64,000 nucleotides of DNA from Gluconobacter potus (lineage in GTDB: Bacteria > Pseudomonadota > Alphaproteobacteria > Acetobacterales > Acetobacteraceae). Location: NCBI RefSeq assembly GCF_015244705.1, contig NZ_JABCQF010000001.1:558001-622000 (forward strand), read 5' to 3'. A program made the position numbers and the translations under genes. How positions within the stretch are numbered: the stretch's first letter is position 1; every line of letters begins with the position of its first letter. This document shows positions 60,659-64,000 of this stretch, piece by piece. Under the pieces are notes generated by a model. The model searched no databases, was not told the DNA's origin, and saw only the letters and a list, made by a program, of their open reading frames with translations.

Positions 60659-61530
60659 TGCGCCGCGCCACACTCCCGTTCGGCATGTCTCTGCCGGGCC
60701 GGCGGGTCGTGGCGCGCTCCTTCGCGGTCATGGCGCTGCTCGGTTTCGGTTCCGCAAGGGCCGAGGCTCCGGTCCCCCCGGATCTCCTGCTGGGCCTGTA
60801 TCCCAGCTACCCGCCGCTCGACATGCGTGACCCCATGACGGGCGTGCTCGAAGGTTTCGACGTCGATCTCGCAACGGCCCTGAGCCAGCGGATGGGCATG
60901 ACCCCACGGATGGTCGAGACAGGCTTTGCGCAACTCATTCCCTCCCTTCTGACAGGGCGGATCAGGATGTTTTTCAACGGCATGGTGGACACGCCCCTGC
61001 GGCGCCAGAGCGTGTCCTTCGTCGATTACCTCCAATCAGGCTTCCAGTTCGTCACCCTCTCCGGGGACGATCATGCGCCATCCACCCTACCGGAACTCTG
61101 CGGCCGCATGGTCGCCGCCAGCCGCGTAACCTCCGTCCCTGCCGAGCTTCTGGCCTGGAGTGACCGCAACTGCGTGGCAAAACATCTTCCGCCCGTCCTC
61201 CTGTTCGCAACCGAAAATTCGGCGGATGCCCGCCTCCAGCTCCGTGAAGGCCGTGTGGTGGCCGCCTTGCAGGACAGCCTGACGCTCCCCTGGACGGTTG
61301 AAACCAGCGGCCATACGCTCCGGGCCCTGGACGAGGCCTTCCATCTGTCCCCGCTGGGCATCGGCCTTCCCAGAGGAGACAGCACCTTCATCTGCCGTGT
61401 CTCCGGGGCTTTTTCAGCCCTCCAGCAGGACGGCACCTATCTTTCCCTGATCCATAAATGGCACCTGCCCGAAAGCGCCGCCCTTCCAGCACCGCCCGTT
61501 CCCGAGGATTGCTCCCGCCATGTTTTCTGA
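60658..61530 (+). CDS. Periplasmic amino-acid-type binding protein (SBP family 3), copy 2
   Basis: This 290-residue family-3 binding protein has a longer basic leader before its signal sequence (cleaved near ARAEA) and the line YPSYPPLDMRDP, matching YPPLEFRDP of the first binding protein. It also shares the hinge cysteine pair (ELCGRM and DRNCVA). The two are paralogues about four genes apart in one operon with a single permease and ATPase. They may bring different ligands to one channel. The TGATG junction with the preceding gene couples translation. Confidence 0.88.
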   Translation: MRRATLPFGMSLPGRRVVARSFAVMALLGFGSARAEAPVPPDLLLGLYPSYPPLDMRDPMTGVLEGFDVDLATALSQRMGMTPRMVETGFAQLIPSLLTGRIRMFFNGMVDTPLRRQSVSFVDYLQSGFQFVTLSGDDHAPSTLPELCGRMVAASRVTSVPAELLAWSDRNCVAKHLPPVLLFATENSADARLQLREGRVVAALQDSLTLPWTVETSGHTLRALDEAFHLSPLGIGLPRGDSTFICRVSGAFSALQQDGTYLSLIHKWHLPESAALPAPPVPEDCSRHVF

Positions 61531-62173
61531 CCGTATTCTCGTCATCAATCCCAATTCCTCGTCTCAGGTAACCCGCGCGATCGATACCGCACTTGCCGCA
61601 ATGCGTGCCCGCACCCCCTTCCGGATCGACGTGATGGACCTGCCCGACGCTCCGCCCGGCGTCGCCTTGCAGAGCGATGCGGACGAAGTCGCCCCCCTGG
61701 TCCAGCACGCCATCCGCACCAACCCGGCGGAAGCCTATGCCGTCGCCTGTTTCAGCGATCCGGGCGTCGCAGGCGCGCGCGAAAACACGCCGGGCGCCTC
61801 GGTCCGCGGGATCGGGGAAAGCGCCATCCTGCACGCCCTGACCCGCGGAGACCGCTTCGGCATCATCGCCCTGTCCGAAAAATCGGTCTTCCGTCAGCGC
61901 CGTCTGGTGCGCGGGATGGGCGTGGGCGAGCGCTATGCTGGCAGCCTCGGCATCGGCACCACCGCCGCCGGAGCAACGGACCATGCGCTGCTCGACAGAA
62001 TGGTCGATGCGGCAAAACGCCTCGTCGATCAGGGCGCGGACACAATCCTCATGGGCTGCGCGGGCATGGCACATTTCCAGCCCCATCTCGAAGACATCTG
62101 CCAGCGCCCCGTCATCGAACCCACCCGCGCCGCCGTCGCCCTCCTGATCGGAGACCTCACCCTCAGGCCCTGA
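61520..62173 (+). CDS. Aspartate/glutamate/hydantoin racemase family protein
   Basis: This 217-residue member of the family has the two catalytic cysteines Cys77 (AVACFSDPG) and Cys180 (LMGCAGMA), and it starts with ILVINPNSSSQVT, a hallmark of hydantoin racemases. Hydantoin racemase interconverts L- and D-5-substituted hydantoins so that a D-specific hydantoinase and carbamoylase can use the whole pool. Its start lies 11 bases inside the second binding-protein gene, with GAGGA upstream, and its end overlaps the convergent MFS gene by 11 bases. Confidence 0.87.
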   Translation: MFSDRILVINPNSSSQVTRAIDTALAAMRARTPFRIDVMDLPDAPPGVALQSDADEVAPLVQHAIRTNPAEAYAVACFSDPGVAGARENTPGASVRGIGESAILHALTRGDRFGIIALSEKSVFRQRRLVRGMGVGERYAGSLGIGTTAAGATDHALLDRMVDAAKRLVDQGADTILMGCAGMAHFQPHLEDICQRPVIEPTRAAVALLIGDLTLRP

Positions 62174-63410
62174 CGGGCCCTCGCACACAGGCCAGCGCCA
62201 CAATCCCCGCCACCCCCAGAAACACCAGAATCCCGTCCGCCAGCCACCAGTTCCCCAGAAACGTCACACTCCACGACATGGCCAGCGGCACCACCGCAAT
62301 GGACAGATTCCCCAGAAACTGTGTCCACGACGATACCCTCGCCGTAGATGCCCCGCCAAACTCCTGCACGCAGGACCAGATCGAGACCTGACCCAGCCCC
62401 AGAAACGCTGCGGCAATAAGGGCGAGGGGAAGCATGGCTGCGCTGCTCGACGTCAGCAACGCCACGGCCAGAAAGGCGGTGCCTCCGCCCAATCCTGCGA
62501 TCCCGAGTGGAACACGGGCGTGCCATTGCGACAGGCCCACGCGGAGCAGCATGTCTGAGGCAAAGCCTCCGAAAAGTTTTGAAAGCAGGATGACGAAATA
62601 GGATGCGGAGACGTACCAGCCGACATGGCTCATATTCAGGTGGAATGTGTTTCGCAGATACAGGGGAAACAGCGCCAGGAAAAACCCTTCGACTCCCATC
62701 AGGCAGAAATAGGCGCTCCCGATAGTGTACAGGCGTGACAGGGCGAATGGTTCTGTCAGGGCTGTTCCGTTCTGCGGCGCGGAAGGCTCTGCCACGCTCC
62801 GGCTATAGGACAAAAGAATGCCGAAGAGCAGGATCCCGACTGTTCCATAGATCGCAAAACACAGACGCCATGACAGTGATGTCATGAGAAAGACTGAAAG
62901 CGGCGCACCGATAACGGCTCCAAGAGACAGGGCTGCCAGCAGGATCGCGATGACGGAAGAGCGATGGATAGGCCTGAAACGTTGCTTCAGGGTGATGAGC
63001 GCGGCGGTCCAGTCAGGAGCCTGTCCGATGCCGAGGAGCGCGCGACACAGGATCAGCTCTGCGATTGTGCTGGCAAATGCTGTGGACAGCAGGGCTAGGG
63101 ACCAGAACAGGCAGGCCAGCGCATAGGTCCGGGCCGCTCCCAGCCTGCGGCAGACCCAGCCAGCCGGAAGCTGGCAGAGCGCGTAGGTGAAGGAATAAGC
63201 GGAAATGATATTGGTGATCTGGCCCAGACTGCAGCCGAGGCTGTTCTGGATGAGGGGCGCCATGACAACCATCGCCTGTTTGTCGATGGCCATCAGGAAT
63301 ATCGCCGGCAGAAGAACCAGTCCGAGAATGAGCCAGGGATTGCTCCAGTGCCTCCCCGCCTTCAGGTCTTGCCGGGCAGGAGAGAGGGCATCTGAAATCT
63401 GCATCGCCAT
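62163..63410 (-). CDS. MFS transporter (ACS/anion:cation symporter type)
   Basis: This 415-residue transporter has about twelve hydrophobic segments. After a cytoplasmic start it has the first-helix line AIDKQAMVVMAPL and the loop 2-3 motif GWVCRRLGAART (a variant of the usual G-x3-D-R-x-G-R-R). The type is of the organic anion/ureide group (hexuronate, phthalate, allantoate transporters). ATG 63410 shares a base with the stop of the TonB receptor (TAATG), so the two are co-translated and probably move the same compound across both membranes. Near 62.4 kb, inside this gene, the given strand's C excess fades. Confidence 0.88.
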   Translation of the reverse strand: MAMQISDALSPARQDLKAGRHWSNPWLILGLVLLPAIFLMAIDKQAMVVMAPLIQNSLGCSLGQITNIISAYSFTYALCQLPAGWVCRRLGAARTYALACLFWSLALLSTAFASTIAELILCRALLGIGQAPDWTAALITLKQRFRPIHRSSVIAILLAALSLGAVIGAPLSVFLMTSLSWRLCFAIYGTVGILLFGILLSYSRSVAEPSAPQNGTALTEPFALSRLYTIGSAYFCLMGVEGFFLALFPLYLRNTFHLNMSHVGWYVSASYFVILLSKLFGGFASDMLLRVGLSQWHARVPLGIAGLGGGTAFLAVALLTSSSAAMLPLALIAAAFLGLGQVSIWSCVQEFGGASTARVSSWTQFLGNLSIAVVPLAMSWSVTFLGNWWLADGILVFLGVAGIVALACVRGPVRA

Positions 63411-64000
63411 TAGAAATCGGAGCTCAGGGAGAAAGCAACCGCAAAATCGCCGCCGACGTAATAGGTTGGTGTCCCGGCGGCAATGGACGTTCCGAAAATA
63501 CCCTTCGTTGCGCGGGCATTCGTGGCGATACCGTTGACGCCGGACAGGTAGTGCTCGTCGCCGATATTCATCAGGTTGAGCTGGATCTGCGGATGCTGGG
63601 CCGGGCCGACTTTCTTGAAGCGGTAGCCGGCGGACAGGTTTGCCGTCTTGAACGCCGGAATGCTCTGGTCATCCATGAAGGTACTGTACTGAGAGTCCAC
63701 GTAATTGAAGGTGAAGTTTCCGAAGAAATGGGTGTCATCGTAGCTCAGGCCGATTGATCCGGTGAATTTCGGAGCAAGGACAGCGGCTTTCCCCTTGGTG
63801 GGCAGGTAATCGTTGCCGACCTGAATGTTATTGCCCATTTCGGAGTGGAGATACTGACCCGCAATATACGGGGAAAAGTGATGCCATGCAGGAAGGCTGA
63901 GTTCCGCCTGCACGCCGCGGATGGTCTGGCCGCCGCCATTCACCGAGAAGGACTGTGGGCTGTTATTGACATACACGATGCTGGAAATCTGGCGGTTAGT
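63410..64000 (-). CDS. TonB-dependent outer-membrane receptor, C-terminal part only
   Basis: About 196 residues of the barrel are inside the window, beginning TNRQISSIVYVNN at the window edge and ending in FSLSSDF with the terminal phenylalanine typical of outer-membrane proteins. Lines such as GVQAELSLPAWHHFSPYIAGQ and NLSAGYRFKK fit late barrel strands of TonB receptors. The start lies beyond 64000. It is coupled to the MFS gene, which suggests a two-membrane import route for one compound, as a carrier and not as a siderophore system. Confidence 0.85.
   Translation of the reverse strand, partial: TNRQISSIVYVNNSPQSFSVNGGGQTIRGVQAELSLPAWHHFSPYIAGQYLHSEMGNNIQVGNDYLPTKGKAAVLAPKFTGSIGLSYDDTHFFGNFTFNYVDSQYSTFMDDQSIPAFKTANLSAGYRFKKVGPAQHPQIQLNLMNIGDEHYLSGVNGIATNARATKGIFGTSIAAGTPTYYVGGDFAVAFSLSSDF

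Noticed and set aside
1-64000. CRISPR arrays, tRNA, rRNA or riboswitches
   Set aside because: I saw no regularly spaced repeats, no cloverleaf-like segments and no conserved riboswitch core while reading the gaps; short or divergent RNAs could still be missed by eye.

Overview
The window looks like chromosome or large-plasmid sequence of a Gram-negative alphaproteobacterium, most likely an acetic acid bacterium (Acetobacteraceae). This is inferred from the high G+C content, the dense operons and the many TonB-dependent receptors; no rRNA or other taxonomic marker is present. I see no tRNA, rRNA, CRISPR array or intact insertion sequence. About 49 protein genes can be supported, two of them cut by the window ends.

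Layout. (1) 1-5.7 kb: an operon on the minus strand with an amino-acid/opine-type ABC importer and a three-subunit flavin/iron-sulfur dehydrogenase of the opine oxidase / HcnABC type, facing a divergent LysR regulator. (2) 6.0-8.6 kb: an Lrp-type regulator, ornithine cyclodeaminase and CtlX, together a citrulline to ornithine to proline route. (3) 8.6-18.7 kb: three hydrolases (serine beta-lactamase fold, SGNH esterase, M20 peptidase), a GntR regulator with two winged-helix segments, and a dipeptide ABC importer whose two ATPases are fused. Two matching dyads in front of hydrolase genes suggest one regulon. (4) 18.8-24.6 kb: a cytochrome b561 and two tandem TonB-dependent receptors. (5) 24.6-30.6 kb: one 2,011-residue DUF4011/SF1 helicase/Vsr-like nuclease protein, a likely antiphage gene. 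(6) 30.8-39.4 kb: PaiB-like and MocR-like regulators, then an S9 peptidase, a TonB-dependent receptor and a Tat-exported amidohydrolase. (7) 39.6-45.6 kb: a tripartite RND efflux operon. (8) 45.9-50.1 kb: an EF-hand secreted protein and a DUF3500 protein, divergent from a TonB receptor with a Fur-like site. (9) 50.1-62.2 kb: a cluster for cyclic ureides, cyclic imides and D-amino acids. It has a D-amino acid aminotransferase, RidA, an OCD-family reductase, a hydantoinase/dihydroorotase-like enzyme, an N-carbamoyl-D-amino acid hydrolase, an ABC importer with two binding proteins, a cyclic-imide-hydrolase-like NodB-fold protein, a TrzA/AtzB-type amidohydrolase and a hydantoin/Asp-Glu racemase. 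(10) 62.2-64 kb: an MFS transporter coupled to the 3' end of a TonB receptor.

The common theme is nitrogen scavenging: opines, citrulline, peptides and cyclic amides are imported and converted to amino acids and ammonia. The part with most room for new biology is the 50-62 kb cluster, which holds three different ring- or amide-opening hydrolases beside a D-carbamoylase and a route that could end in proline.

At large scale the G-versus-C bias of the given strand changes near 5.8 kb and again near 39.5 kb. The second switch lies at a perfect 19-bp inverted repeat with a 3-nt loop. The 5.8-39.5 kb block may therefore be inverted or inserted relative to its flanks, or the join may be an assembly artefact.
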